NCBI GenBank assembly: GCA_035548495.1
Contig: DASZSV010000071.1
Location: forward strand, 1-64,000
Direction of reading: 5' to 3'
Length of the DNA stretch: 64,000 bases
Source of the DNA: CAILZL01 sp035548495
GTDB lineage: Bacteria; Pseudomonadota; Gammaproteobacteria; Steroidobacterales; Steroidobacteraceae
The stretch's first letter is position 1; every line of letters begins with the position of its first letter. The position numbers were made by a program, and so were the translations under genes. Shown in pieces: positions 49,553-58,477 of this stretch. The notes under the pieces were generated by a model that ran no database searches, was not told where the DNA came from, and saw nothing but the letters and a program-made list of their open reading frames with translations.

Positions 49553-51044
49553 ACGCGGCGACCGTCAGCACGATGGTATAGGGCAACGCCATCCACAGCA
49601 TGCGTCCGTACGACAGCCGGATCAGCGGCGCCAGTGATGAAGTCAACAGAAACAGAAATGCCGCCTGCCCATTCGGCGTGGCAACACTCACAATATTGGT
49701 GCCTGCATTGATGGCTACGGCAAGCTGTTCAAAGTTGCGCTGATCAATCATGCCTTCCAGCAGTGATGCCTTGATGCCGGAAATATAAATGGTGGCAACA
49801 AACACATTGTCACTCACTGCGGACAGCGCGCCGGTTGCAGCAAACATCATGGCCAGTTGCTTTTTTCCGGTCATGCTCAACACCCAGCTGGTAAACGGCT
49901 CGAACAAGTGCTGTTCATGAATCACTGCGACGATGGCAAAGAACACCACCAGCAATGCCGTGAACGGCAATGAAGCCTCGAACGCCTTGCCAATACGATG
50001 TTCATCATTGATGCCGGTAAATGCAGTCGCCAGAATGATCATCAACAAGCCGACAAGTCCGACTTCAGCCCAGTGCATTACCAGTGCCAGCACCATGATG
50101 ACCGCAACCATCATCTGTACGGCCAGTTGTGCGCGGTCGCGTGCCGTGCGATGTGCAACGACCACTGCAGCGTGTTCACTCAACACCTGATAAACCCGCG
50201 GCGGCAACTCGATACCGTAACCAAACCAGCGCAAGCGTTCGATCAACACACAGGTCAACGCACCTGCCAGCAACACCGGTATCGATATCGGCGCCATCGC
50301 CACAAAGAACTGCGTAAAGGTCCATCCCGCCTGCTTGGCAATGAGCAGGTTTTGCGGCTCACCCACCAGCGTCATTGCACCACCCAGCGCCGAACCAATC
50401 GCGGCATGCATCATCAGGCCGCGTAGAAAGCCGCGAAAGGTCTCGAGATCTTCGCGATGCAACGCATGCACATGATCATCGGCAGTATGATCGTGACCGC
50501 CGCCGGCATGAATCTCCTGATGTGACTTGCCGCTCGCAACCTGGTGATACACCACGTAGAACCCGGTGATTGCCGTGATCATGACGGCAATCACCGTCAG
50601 TGCATCCAGAAACGCCGACAGCACTGCCGATGAAAGACAGAACAGCAATGACAGTGCGAGATGACTGCGCACTTTCAGCAACAGACCGGTGAAGATGACT
50701 TGCAACAGATCACGCAGGAAATAAATCGCCGTGACCATGAAGATCATCAGCAATATCACCGGCATGCCGGCGAGCGTTTCGTTGTAAACGGATTTTGCGT
50801 CGGTGAGATTCAGCAACACTGCCTGGATGGCAATCAGGCCGCCGGGCTGCAATGGATAACATTTCAACGCCATCGCCAGCGTGCCGATAAACTCTGCCAG
50901 CACCAGCCAGCCAGCCACTTCATTGCCTGCCACACGTACCGCAAGATAGTTGACACACAGCGCAATCAGCAGCGACCACTTGTACCAGGACGGCGACTGG
51001 CCCAGGAAATTCCGCCACAACGCGCTTGCTGTGCCTTGAGTCAT
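49527..51044 (-). CDS. nhaB: Na+/H+ antiporter NhaB
   Basis: Inner-membrane antiporter that expels sodium in exchange for protons. Length is 505 residues with about 12 membrane segments. ALWRNFLGQSPSWYKWSLL near the N-terminus is the NhaB signature. The central LSSAVLSAFLDALTVIAVMI carries the conserved Asp, and a His-rich loop (GGGHDHTADDHVHALHRED) follows. AINAGTNIVSVATPNGQAAFLFLL near the C-terminus is typical. ATG 51044 shares one base with the dnaQ stop; a GTG at 51062 would add six residues. The longer start is less likely because it lies inside dnaQ. Confidence 0.94.
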   Translation of the reverse strand: MTQGTASALWRNFLGQSPSWYKWSLLIALCVNYLAVRVAGNEVAGWLVLAEFIGTLAMALKCYPLQPGGLIAIQAVLLNLTDAKSVYNETLAGMPVILLMIFMVTAIYFLRDLLQVIFTGLLLKVRSHLALSLLFCLSSAVLSAFLDALTVIAVMITAITGFYVVYHQVASGKSHQEIHAGGGHDHTADDHVHALHREDLETFRGFLRGLMMHAAIGSALGGAMTLVGEPQNLLIAKQAGWTFTQFFVAMAPISIPVLLAGALTCVLIERLRWFGYGIELPPRVYQVLSEHAAVVVAHRTARDRAQLAVQMMVAVIMVLALVMHWAEVGLVGLLMIILATAFTGINDEHRIGKAFEASLPFTALLVVFFAIVAVIHEQHLFEPFTSWVLSMTGKKQLAMMFAATGALSAVSDNVFVATIYISGIKASLLEGMIDQRNFEQLAVAINAGTNIVSVATPNGQAAFLFLLTSSLAPLIRLSYGRMLWMALPYTIVLTVAAFIAMVYLL

Positions 51045-51748
51045 CAACTGGTTTTCCGCCACAGCGTTTTGCCATTGCTGGCCTTGTCCAGCGTGCCAAG
51101 AATTTTTTCGTGCTGTGCCAGTTCTTCTTCATTCGCACACAATACATTCAATGCTCCGGCCGGACGTTGCCATGTTCTGCTTGCGGCAACCGCGGCACCG
51201 GCATGCGTTGCATGATCCAGCAACATGGTGGATTGCCCGCCGGTCATGGCGAGATAGACATCCAGCAGCAGTTGCGCATCGAGCAAAGCACCGTGATATT
51301 CACGGGCGGAGTTATCAACACCCAATCGCTTGCACAATGCATCGAGACTATTGCGCTGGCCGGGATACTTTTCACGCGCCATCGGCAGCGTGTCCAGCAC
51401 CGTGCACAGGCTTTCAACACTGTGCGGACTGTTGATGCGTTTCAGTTCTGCATTCACGAATGCCACGTCAAAGGCTGCATTGTGAATCACCAGTTCGGCG
51501 CCGGAAATGAAGTCGATCAATTCACCGGCAAGATCCGCAAAGCGCGGTTGCGTGCTGAGAAATTCATTGGTGATGCCGTGCACCGCCAGCGCACCGGCCT
51601 CCACTTCACGATCAGGCTTGCAGTACCTGTGAAAGGTGCGTCCTGTCTTGCGGCGATTGATGACTTCAATGGCGCCTACCTCAATGATGCAATGACCCTG
51701 CGCCGGATCAAGACCGGTGGTTTCAGTGTCGAATACGACTTGCCGCAT
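51044..51748 (-). CDS. dnaQ: DNA polymerase III epsilon subunit (proofreading exonuclease)
   Basis: 3'-5' exonuclease of the DEDDh type that proofreads replication. The ExoI motif FDTETTGLDP (Asp7, Glu9), ExoII HNAAFDVAFV and ExoIII with HGALLDAQLL are present. Length is 234 residues. The C-terminus (from about residue 190) is the segment that binds the polymerase alpha subunit. It ends 1 base into nhaB and starts 3 bases after the aminotransferase gene. Confidence 0.96.
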   Translation of the reverse strand: MRQVVFDTETTGLDPAQGHCIIEVGAIEVINRRKTGRTFHRYCKPDREVEAGALAVHGITNEFLSTQPRFADLAGELIDFISGAELVIHNAAFDVAFVNAELKRINSPHSVESLCTVLDTLPMAREKYPGQRNSLDALCKRLGVDNSAREYHGALLDAQLLLDVYLAMTGGQSTMLLDHATHAGAAVAASRTWQRPAGALNVLCANEEELAQHEKILGTLDKASNGKTLWRKTS

Positions 51749-51751
51749 AAA

Positions 51752-52885
51752 TCAGCCCAGCACCGCGTCACGCACGGCAGCAACCACCTGTTGCTGCTGT
51801 GCTTCAGTCAAGTAAGGATGCATCGGCAGGCTGATGACACGCGCCGCAATTTTCTCCGCCACCGGAAAATCGCCTGACTTGTAACCGAGATGAGCAAACA
51901 CCGGCTGCTGATGCAAAGGCACCGGATAGTGAACTGCGGTTGGAATGCCCTTATCGTTCATGCGCGTTTCGACTCGCGCACGATCCGGCACCTCAATGGT
52001 GTATTGAGCGTAGACGCTGGTGCAATCTTCTGCAACAAAAGGAGTGATCACCTGTTTGTCGACTGGAGCCTGTGCAAATGCATCCTCCAACAACTGACTG
52101 TATCGCGAACCGAGCCTGATGCGCGCCTGCACTTCATCGTCGAACACTTCCATCTTCGCAAGCAATACCGCTGCCTGCATTGAATCAAGACGGCCGTTGA
52201 TGCCAAGCCGCGGATGATGATAGCGGCGATCCTGACCATGTACGCGAATTTCACGCATCACTTTTGCCAGTTCATCATCGTCGGTAAACAGGGCGCCACC
52301 ATCACCGTAAGCACCCAGCGGTTTGGAGGGAAAAAACGACGTCGAACCAATGCTGCTCAGCGCACACGAACGCCTGGCTTTGTATGTTGCACCGAAACTC
52401 TGTGCGCCATCTTCGATGACTGGGAGATGGTGTTTGCCTGCGATGGCATTGATGGCGTCAAAGTCCGCGCACTGACCATACAATGATACCGGCATGATGG
52501 CACGCGTGCGCGGTGTGATCACGCGTTCAATCAACTGCGGATCAATATTGTAGGTCCGTGGATCAATATCTACAAAGACAGGCTTGGCACCGGCCAATGC
52601 GATCATTTCTCCAGTGGCAATGAAAGTGAATGGCGAAGTGATCACTTCATCGCGTTCATCATCGTGCTGACCAATATTCAACGCCATCAATGCAATCAAC
52701 AGCGTATCGGTGCCGCTGGACGCAGCAATGCAGTGCTTGCTGCCCGTGTACTGCGCCAGCACCTTTTCCAGTTCGGTAACTTCGGGGCCGAGAATGTACT
52801 GGCCATGTTCCAGCACGGCATGAATACGTGCATCCACACTGCTTTTAATACGTCGATACTGTGATTTGAGATCAATGAAATCCAT
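51752..52885 (-). CDS. DegT/DnrJ/EryC1-type sugar aminotransferase
   Basis: Pyridoxal-phosphate aminotransferase of 377 residues that converts nucleotide-linked keto sugars to amino sugars. The cofactor Lys188 is in FFPSKPLGAYGDGG; Asp159 and Gln162 are in VIEDGAQSFGA. FIDLKSQYRRIKSSVDARI and EHGQYILGPEVTELE near the N-terminus resemble WbpE/WlbC, which act on UDP-2-acetamido-3-oxo-glucuronate in O-antigen pathways. No other sugar-nucleotide gene is nearby, so the substrate is uncertain. It stands between a methyltransferase gene and dnaQ, where rnhA lies in E. coli. Confidence 0.9.
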   Translation of the reverse strand: MDFIDLKSQYRRIKSSVDARIHAVLEHGQYILGPEVTELEKVLAQYTGSKHCIAASSGTDTLLIALMALNIGQHDDERDEVITSPFTFIATGEMIALAGAKPVFVDIDPRTYNIDPQLIERVITPRTRAIMPVSLYGQCADFDAINAIAGKHHLPVIEDGAQSFGATYKARRSCALSSIGSTSFFPSKPLGAYGDGGALFTDDDELAKVMREIRVHGQDRRYHHPRLGINGRLDSMQAAVLLAKMEVFDDEVQARIRLGSRYSQLLEDAFAQAPVDKQVITPFVAEDCTSVYAQYTIEVPDRARVETRMNDKGIPTAVHYPVPLHQQPVFAHLGYKSGDFPVAEKIAARVISLPMHPYLTEAQQQQVVAAVRDAVLG

Positions 52886-52900
52886 GGTGCATGTCTTTGG

Positions 52901-53698
52901 TTATGAATTGTCAATGGGTTGATTGCAAGTTGATTGTTGCAGATGCGGCTGCGGCACACGCGTGGTGGGCTCAATCAATCCACCCACCACACGGCGGCGG
53001 ATCCGCCAGCGCGGCCGTACCGGAGTGAGAGTGTACACGCGCTTGCGTGCCATCAACATGTAGGCACCTGCCAGTAACGGCCACGCATGCGGCCCGATGG
53101 ACTCCAGCAACCGCTGTGAACGTGGCACCGCGCCGCCCCACGGCCAGGTAAACAGGTAACGGCGCGCGTCGGTGATTTCAAATCCCAGCAATTTGAGCCA
53201 GTCACGCAAACGTCCTTCGCCAATCAAACGCTGAGTGCCCGGTGGAAAGCCATTGACTGCGAATATATTGCGCGTGCCCCACATCGAGAACGGGCGAAAG
53301 CCGAGAATGATCAGTTGTCCATCACCGGACAACACACGCTCCACTTCACGCAACAATTCATGCGGATCGGGAGTGCATTCCAGCGTGTGCGGCAACAACA
53401 CGGCATCCACAGAATCGGATGCAATGGCAAGATTGTCAGTGCGCGAACGGATGGTCATGATGCCATCGGCATTGTTCACTGCCGGTTGCGACAATACTGC
53501 CTTGCGTTGCGTCCGCGCTGCACTCAACAGATCATGCGATGAACCCCATGGGCCGATCTGCAACAACTGCCAGCCGAACACATGCGTGAGCGCATCGCTC
53601 ACCAGCCTGCTTTCGAGGGCGTGCACACGCCGACCCAACTGGCCTTCGAGCCAGTTGGCACGCATGTCATGCGCAGGTTTGTTGTCGGCGGCGTTCAT
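52901..53698 (-). CDS. SAM-dependent methyltransferase (YafS-like)
   Basis: Class I methyltransferase of 265 residues. The glycine motif is degenerate (LLQIGPWGSS, about 45-54), but the core SVDAVLLPHTLECTPDPHELLREVERVL is clear. GQLIILGFRPFSMWG follows. The methyltransferase and divergent gloB pairing matches E. coli yafS-gloB. The basic proline-rich tail (about 225-265) is extra. Substrate unknown. It starts the minus-strand group methyltransferase-aminotransferase-dnaQ-nhaB. Confidence 0.85.
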   Translation of the reverse strand: MNAADNKPAHDMRANWLEGQLGRRVHALESRLVSDALTHVFGWQLLQIGPWGSSHDLLSAARTQRKAVLSQPAVNNADGIMTIRSRTDNLAIASDSVDAVLLPHTLECTPDPHELLREVERVLSGDGQLIILGFRPFSMWGTRNIFAVNGFPPGTQRLIGEGRLRDWLKLLGFEITDARRYLFTWPWGGAVPRSQRLLESIGPHAWPLLAGAYMLMARKRVYTLTPVRPRWRIRRRVVGGLIEPTTRVPQPHLQQSTCNQPIDNS

Positions 53699-53886
53699 GC
53701 ATCCATCATACGTGGCCTGCTTCGATCAAGGAATTTTTACTTGCAGCAAGGACACATAATAGGTATATAGCCGTTGGCTGGATGGAACCGCGGCCGTGAT
53801 TTGCAGCATTGAATGCGCAATGCGCGCAATGATCATGCAGCAAAGATTGAGTCCGGATATCGGCACGCAGTGCCATATTCGCGATC

Positions 53887-54708
53887 ATGTCTGGCACGAA
53901 CCATGGGACAGCAGAGAATTCGTCGGCATTGAGCACATTAAAGGTCAGCGCAGTCCCGGCTTTCGCCGATAACTACATCTGGCTGATACATGGCCAGCGT
54001 GATGCACGGCAAGTCATTGCAGTGGACCCCGGTGATGCGGATGCAGTAATGCATGCGCTGACCCGTGATGGCCTGCAGTTGGCGGGCATGCTGGTGACAC
54101 ACCATCATGCTGATCACACCGGCGGTGTGCTGGAATTGCTGAACATGTTTCCGGTGCCGGTATATGGACCGGCCAGTGAAATGATTCCGGGAAATCCGGT
54201 CAAGGTCACAGAAGGTCAGCCGGTCGAATTCCCGGCGCTGGAACTGGCATTCACGGTGATGGATGTGCCCGGCCATACCGCCGGACATGTCGCCTACCTG
54301 GGGCACGGCTCACTTTTTTGCGGCGATACTTTATTCAGCGCGGGATGCGGCCGATTAATGGGTGGCACAGCGGAACAACTCTGGCGTTCATTGTCGCGAC
54401 TTGCCACCCTGCCCGGCACAACGCAGGTGTATTGCACACACGAATATACTCTGGAGAATTTGCGCTTTGCGCGGACAGTGGAACCGGACAACGGTCTGGT
54501 TCTCGCCCGTCAGGAACAATGCCAGCGATGGCGCAGTGTAGGCAGGCCGACCCTGCCCAGTGACATCGGTACGGAACTGAACATAAACCCGTTTTTGCGG
54601 GCAAACCAAGAGACTGTGATCCGCAGCGCAGAACAGCATGCGGGTCAGGCATTAGACAGTGCCCTGCAAGTATTTACAGAACTGCGCACATGGAAGAATC
54701 AATTCTGA
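53887..54708 (+). CDS. gloB: Hydroxyacylglutathione hydrolase (glyoxalase II)
   Basis: Zinc metallohydrolase that releases D-lactate and glutathione in methylglyoxal detoxification. Length is 273 residues. The binuclear metal motif THHHADHTGG is at 71-80. VPGHTAGHVAY holds the next His, FCGDTLFSAGCGRL the bridging Asp and CTHEYT the last His. The C-terminal helical domain with INPFLR (glutathione-binding) is complete. A 15-residue Ser/Asn-rich N-terminal extension precedes the normal start. The divergent gap to the methyltransferase gene (53699-53886) holds no gene. Confidence 0.95.
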   Translation: MSGTNHGTAENSSALSTLKVSAVPAFADNYIWLIHGQRDARQVIAVDPGDADAVMHALTRDGLQLAGMLVTHHHADHTGGVLELLNMFPVPVYGPASEMIPGNPVKVTEGQPVEFPALELAFTVMDVPGHTAGHVAYLGHGSLFCGDTLFSAGCGRLMGGTAEQLWRSLSRLATLPGTTQVYCTHEYTLENLRFARTVEPDNGLVLARQEQCQRWRSVGRPTLPSDIGTELNINPFLRANQETVIRSAEQHAGQALDSALQVFTELRTWKNQF

Positions 54709-54758
54709 TTGCTGGCATTGATGGGTAATGATCGTTTAAATGTGGAGCTTGAGAGAGA

Positions 54759-56519
54759 ATGAATTTGATTCTGAATGGTCATGAACGGCGCGTGCTGGCG
54801 TTGGCATGTGCACTGGTCATTACCGGTTGCAGCACCACTCCCGCCTCCAGAACGGCGGGTGATGCTGATGCCGCTGCATCCGCCGCCATCACACCAGTTG
54901 CAGCGCCGGCTGATGAAACCACCGCAGCAACCACTGTACTGCCATCTTCAACAACCCAGAATCCGGCCACGGCTTCTGCAACAGATACATCAGCTGCAAC
55001 CCAGCCGGCTGAAACTATCAATGCATCGACAGGTGCTGCCGACAATTCTGCGAGCACGAACGATGCGGCAGCAACTGACGACAAATCGGAACAGGCGCCC
55101 AACTGGATGACGATTGAGTCAACGGTGGTATCGCTGGGTGAAGAAGATTTACTGGATCGTATCCGCGCTGGTTTTGAATTAAAGGATGTGGTCGACGAGC
55201 GGGTGGACAGGGAAGAACAGTGGTATACCAATCATCCCGATTACATGGATCGCACCTTCCGCCGCGCCGAACGTTATCTGTATTACATTGTGAGCGAGCT
55301 TGAGGCACGCAAGATGCCGCTGGAACTGGCATTGCTGCCGGTGGTGGAAAGCGCTTTCAATCCCACTGCGCTGTCGCGCGCCAAGGCTTCTGGTTTGTGG
55401 CAGTTCATTCCCGCCACTGGCAGACGTTTTGGCTTAAAGCAGAATACTTACTATGACGGACGCCGTGACATCGTTGAAAGCACACGAGCTGCGCTGGACT
55501 ACTTCCAGTTTCTCGCCCAGGAATTCAACGGCGACTGGTATCTGGCCATCGCCGCCTACAATTCAGGCGAACTGAATGTCAGCCGTGCGGTTGAACGCAA
55601 TCGCGCCAAGGGTTTGCCCACTGATTTTTTCAGTCTGGAATTGCCGCGCGAAACTGAAGCCTATGTACCCAAACTGCTGGCCATGCGCCGCATTATCAAT
55701 GACCCCAAGGCGCATGGCCTGGCATTCGGTTCATTGCAGAATCAACCCTACTTTGTGAAGGTAGATTTGAAAGGCCAGATTGATCTGGCACTGGCTGCAG
55801 AACTCGCCGGCATGACTCAGGAAGATTTTCTTGCCATCAACCCCGGCTTCAAGCGCGGTGTTACCGGTCCGAACGGACCACATCACTTGCTGATCCCGGT
55901 GCAAAACGAACAGATGTTCATGGAGAAGCTGGCGGCGCTTCCGCCAAACAAACGGGTGCGCACCGTGTTTTATCGGGTGCGCCGTGGCGATACGCTCAGC
56001 ACCATTGCCGTTCGCTATGGCATGAGTGCGCATGAATTGATGACGCTCAATCACTTGCATAGCAGAACCATTCGTCCCGGCAGCGAGTTGCTGTTGCGTG
56101 GCGCGCGGATTGCGTCAACGGCCACTGCATCCACCGCAAAAACGGCCTACCGTTCAACCAGCGCGCAGCATCGGCAAGTACACGTGGTCGCCAGCGGCGA
56201 CACCATCTGGGGGATCGCGCGGCAATATGACGTGGATGCTGATGATCTGATCTCGGTGAATCACATCCGTCACAACAGCATCAGGCCGGGACAAAAATTG
56301 CGCATTCCCCAGGCAGTCACGGTCAACGCCAATCCCGAAGATACCGAGATGGCAATGAACAAGAACGAAGATGCCGCAACTTACGTCGTGCGCAGCGGCG
56401 ACACGTTGTACGACATCGCAGCGCAATTCAACGTGAACGTGAAGCAACTGATGGACTGGAACAACATTGACTCACCCACCTCGCTGCGTCCCGGCCAGCG
56501 GCTGGTGTTATCTGATTGA
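54759..56519 (+). CDS. mltD: Membrane-bound lytic transglycosylase D
   Basis: Outer-membrane lipoprotein that cuts peptidoglycan. Length is 586 residues. Lipobox VITGC (Cys24), then a low-complexity Ala/Thr/Ser region (about 28-115), the SLT domain with catalytic Glu197 in VVESAFNP, and SGLWQFIPATGRRFGLK plus AAYNSGE. Three LysM domains follow (about 403-447, 473-516 and 541-584), each starting VRxGDT-like. E. coli MltD has two or three. gloB precedes it by 50 bases, the same order as in E. coli. Confidence 0.95.
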   Translation: MNLILNGHERRVLALACALVITGCSTTPASRTAGDADAAASAAITPVAAPADETTAATTVLPSSTTQNPATASATDTSAATQPAETINASTGAADNSASTNDAAATDDKSEQAPNWMTIESTVVSLGEEDLLDRIRAGFELKDVVDERVDREEQWYTNHPDYMDRTFRRAERYLYYIVSELEARKMPLELALLPVVESAFNPTALSRAKASGLWQFIPATGRRFGLKQNTYYDGRRDIVESTRAALDYFQFLAQEFNGDWYLAIAAYNSGELNVSRAVERNRAKGLPTDFFSLELPRETEAYVPKLLAMRRIINDPKAHGLAFGSLQNQPYFVKVDLKGQIDLALAAELAGMTQEDFLAINPGFKRGVTGPNGPHHLLIPVQNEQMFMEKLAALPPNKRVRTVFYRVRRGDTLSTIAVRYGMSAHELMTLNHLHSRTIRPGSELLLRGARIASTATASTAKTAYRSTSAQHRQVHVVASGDTIWGIARQYDVDADDLISVNHIRHNSIRPGQKLRIPQAVTVNANPEDTEMAMNKNEDAATYVVRSGDTLYDIAAQFNVNVKQLMDWNNIDSPTSLRPGQRLVLSD

Positions 56520-56532
56520 TCCTCGTGCTGCG

Positions 56533-57099
56533 TCAAGCCTTGGGCAGCGTCACGCCCACCTGCCCTTGATACTTGCCACCGCGATCGCGGTATGACGTTT
56601 CACACACTTCGTCCGATTCGAAAAACAGCATCTGTGCCACGCCTTCGTTTGCATATATCTTTGCAGGCAACGGCGTTGTGTTTGAAAACTCCAGCGTCAC
56701 ATGTCCTTCCCACTCCGGTTCCAGCGGCGTCACATTCACGATGATGCCGCACCGTGCATAAGTGGACTTGCCCAGACACACCGTCAGCACCTTGCGCGGA
56801 ATGCGGAAGTATTCCACGGTGCGCGCCAGTGCAAATGAGTTGGGCGGAATGATGCACACATCGGCTTTCATATCCACAAAACTCGCTGAATCGAAATTCT
56901 TGGGATCAACGATGGTTGAATTGATGTTGGTGAAAATCTTGAATTCATTGGCGCAGCGGACATCGTAGCCATAGCTCGACGTGCCGTATGAAATGATCTT
57001 GTGCTCATTCGCCACACGTACCTGCTGTGGTGCAAAGGGTTCGATCATGCCCTGCTCCGTTGCCATGCGGCGTATCCAGCGATCTGATTTGATGCTCAT
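56533..57099 (-). CDS. dcd: dCTP deaminase
   Basis: Makes dUTP from dCTP, the main source of thymidylate in gammaproteobacteria. Length is 188 residues, normal. Conserved: MSIKSDRWIRRMA, SYGYDVRCANEFKIFTN, FALARTVEYFRIPRKVLTVCLGKSTYARCGI (catalytic region with the conserved Glu nearby) and PLEPEWEGHVTLEFSNTTPLP. ATG 57099 is chosen; the frame extends upstream over the mrp stop. It follows mrp by 13 bases, the common dcd-mrp pairing. Confidence 0.97.
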   Translation of the reverse strand: MSIKSDRWIRRMATEQGMIEPFAPQQVRVANEHKIISYGTSSYGYDVRCANEFKIFTNINSTIVDPKNFDSASFVDMKADVCIIPPNSFALARTVEYFRIPRKVLTVCLGKSTYARCGIIVNVTPLEPEWEGHVTLEFSNTTPLPAKIYANEGVAQMLFFESDEVCETSYRDRGGKYQGQVGVTLPKA

Positions 57100-57112
57100 A
57101 ATCTTCAGTCTC

Positions 57113-58204
57113 TCAAGTGTCTTCGACGATAATGTCAGGAATGGATGTGGCCGCTTGTGCCGTGTGCCGTGCCAGACGCGCCGAAGCGCGCCGCGCCATC
57201 GACAGATAATGCTGCGCCAGCGTGCCGGTTCGATCAGCAATCACTGTCGGCGTACCGCCATCTGCCTGTTCACGGATGTGAATATCCAGCGGCAGGGAGG
57301 CCAGCAGGTCAACGTGGTATTGTTCCGCCATGCGTGCACCGCCGCCGGCACCGAAGATATGTTCTTCATGACCACAGTGCGAACAGATATGCGTGCTCAT
57401 GTTTTCGACGATACCCAGCACCGGCACATCGACCTTCTGAAACATCTTCAATCCCTTGCGGGCGTCCAGCAATGCAATGTCCTGAGGCGTAGTCACAATA
57501 ATCGCGCCGCTGATGGGCACTCGCTGCGACAGGGTCAGCTGGATGTCGCCGGTGCCCGGCGGCATGTCCACTACGAGGTAATCCAGCGCTCCCCACCGGC
57601 AATCATTCAGCAACTGCGTCAATGCCTGGGTCACCATCGGACCGCGCCACACCATTGGCTGTTCTTCATCCACCAGCAAGCCAATCGACATGACCTTGAG
57701 ACCATGCGCCTCGAGTGGTTCAAATGTTTTCCCGTCGCGAGTAGTGGGACGCTGTCCTGACAGACCCATCATGCGCGCCTGACTGGGGCCGTAAATATCT
57801 GCATCCAGCAGACCCACCGCTGCTCCATCCTGCGCCAATGCCAACGCCAGATTCGCGGCAGTAGTGGACTTGCCCACCCCACCCTTTCCCGACGCAACGA
57901 CCAGGATGTTCTTGATGCCCTGTATCGGCTTTAGATTGCCATGCAGGGTCGATGACTCAATATGCTGTGTCACCGTGACATTGACTTTTGCCGCATCAAA
58001 CCGCGTATTCAGCATCTGCGTCAGTGCGACCGCCACAGAGTCCGCCGCCTGTTGCAATGGATACAACACCACCACCTCAACGGTCACATCGTTCTGCACT
58101 GCCTCGACCGTCACACGCGCGCCGCTATCGCTTAAGGCTACACCGGAACAGGGTTCCACGAATTCGTGTACTGCGTGCTGTATGGAAAGCGCCAGATCAT
58201 TCAT
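57113..58204 (-). CDS. mrp: Iron-sulfur cluster carrier protein ApbC/Mrp
   Basis: P-loop ATPase that carries and transfers [4Fe-4S] clusters. Length is 363 residues. An N-terminal DUF59-like region (about 5-80) precedes the deviant Walker A SGKGGVGKST (105-114). DADIYGPSQ and DYLVVDMPPGTGD are conserved, and CSHC (Cys274, Cys277) binds the cluster. ATG 58204 gives the family N-terminus; the frame continues upstream to 58459 without conserved residues. Confidence 0.96.
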   Translation of the reverse strand: MNDLALSIQHAVHEFVEPCSGVALSDSGARVTVEAVQNDVTVEVVVLYPLQQAADSVAVALTQMLNTRFDAAKVNVTVTQHIESSTLHGNLKPIQGIKNILVVASGKGGVGKSTTAANLALALAQDGAAVGLLDADIYGPSQARMMGLSGQRPTTRDGKTFEPLEAHGLKVMSIGLLVDEEQPMVWRGPMVTQALTQLLNDCRWGALDYLVVDMPPGTGDIQLTLSQRVPISGAIIVTTPQDIALLDARKGLKMFQKVDVPVLGIVENMSTHICSHCGHEEHIFGAGGGARMAEQYHVDLLASLPLDIHIREQADGGTPTVIADRTGTLAQHYLSMARRASARLARHTAQAATSIPDIIVEDT

Positions 58205-58303
58205 GCCTGCTTCAAAACCCCTGTACAGAAAAAAGCTGTTTATTGTACCGGATTGTGGCAGGCGCCTGCCCTTTGTCAGACAAACGATGAGGCGGCGGCC
58301 ATT

Positions 58304-58332
58304 TTTGACAGGTAACCGTAAATGGCATTTAA
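58304..58332 (+). promoter_or_regulatory. Probable promoter of the HEAT-kinase gene
   Basis: A perfect -35 TTGACA (58304-58309) is spaced 17 bases from TTTAAC (58327-58332, 4 of 6). The leader would be about 140 bases. The gap 58205-58477 also serves mrp on the other strand and holds no gene. Confidence 0.5.
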
Positions 58333-58477
58333 CAATCCGGCCTATGTGTCGATTTACAATGGCATAATTGGACTCACGGCGTGTCCAGACAGTACACTCC
58401 CACACCAAAGCAGATTTACCGTGTTCCAGATTTTTTGCCGCTTCCCTGAATAAATACATGGATATCGAGACGGGTAG

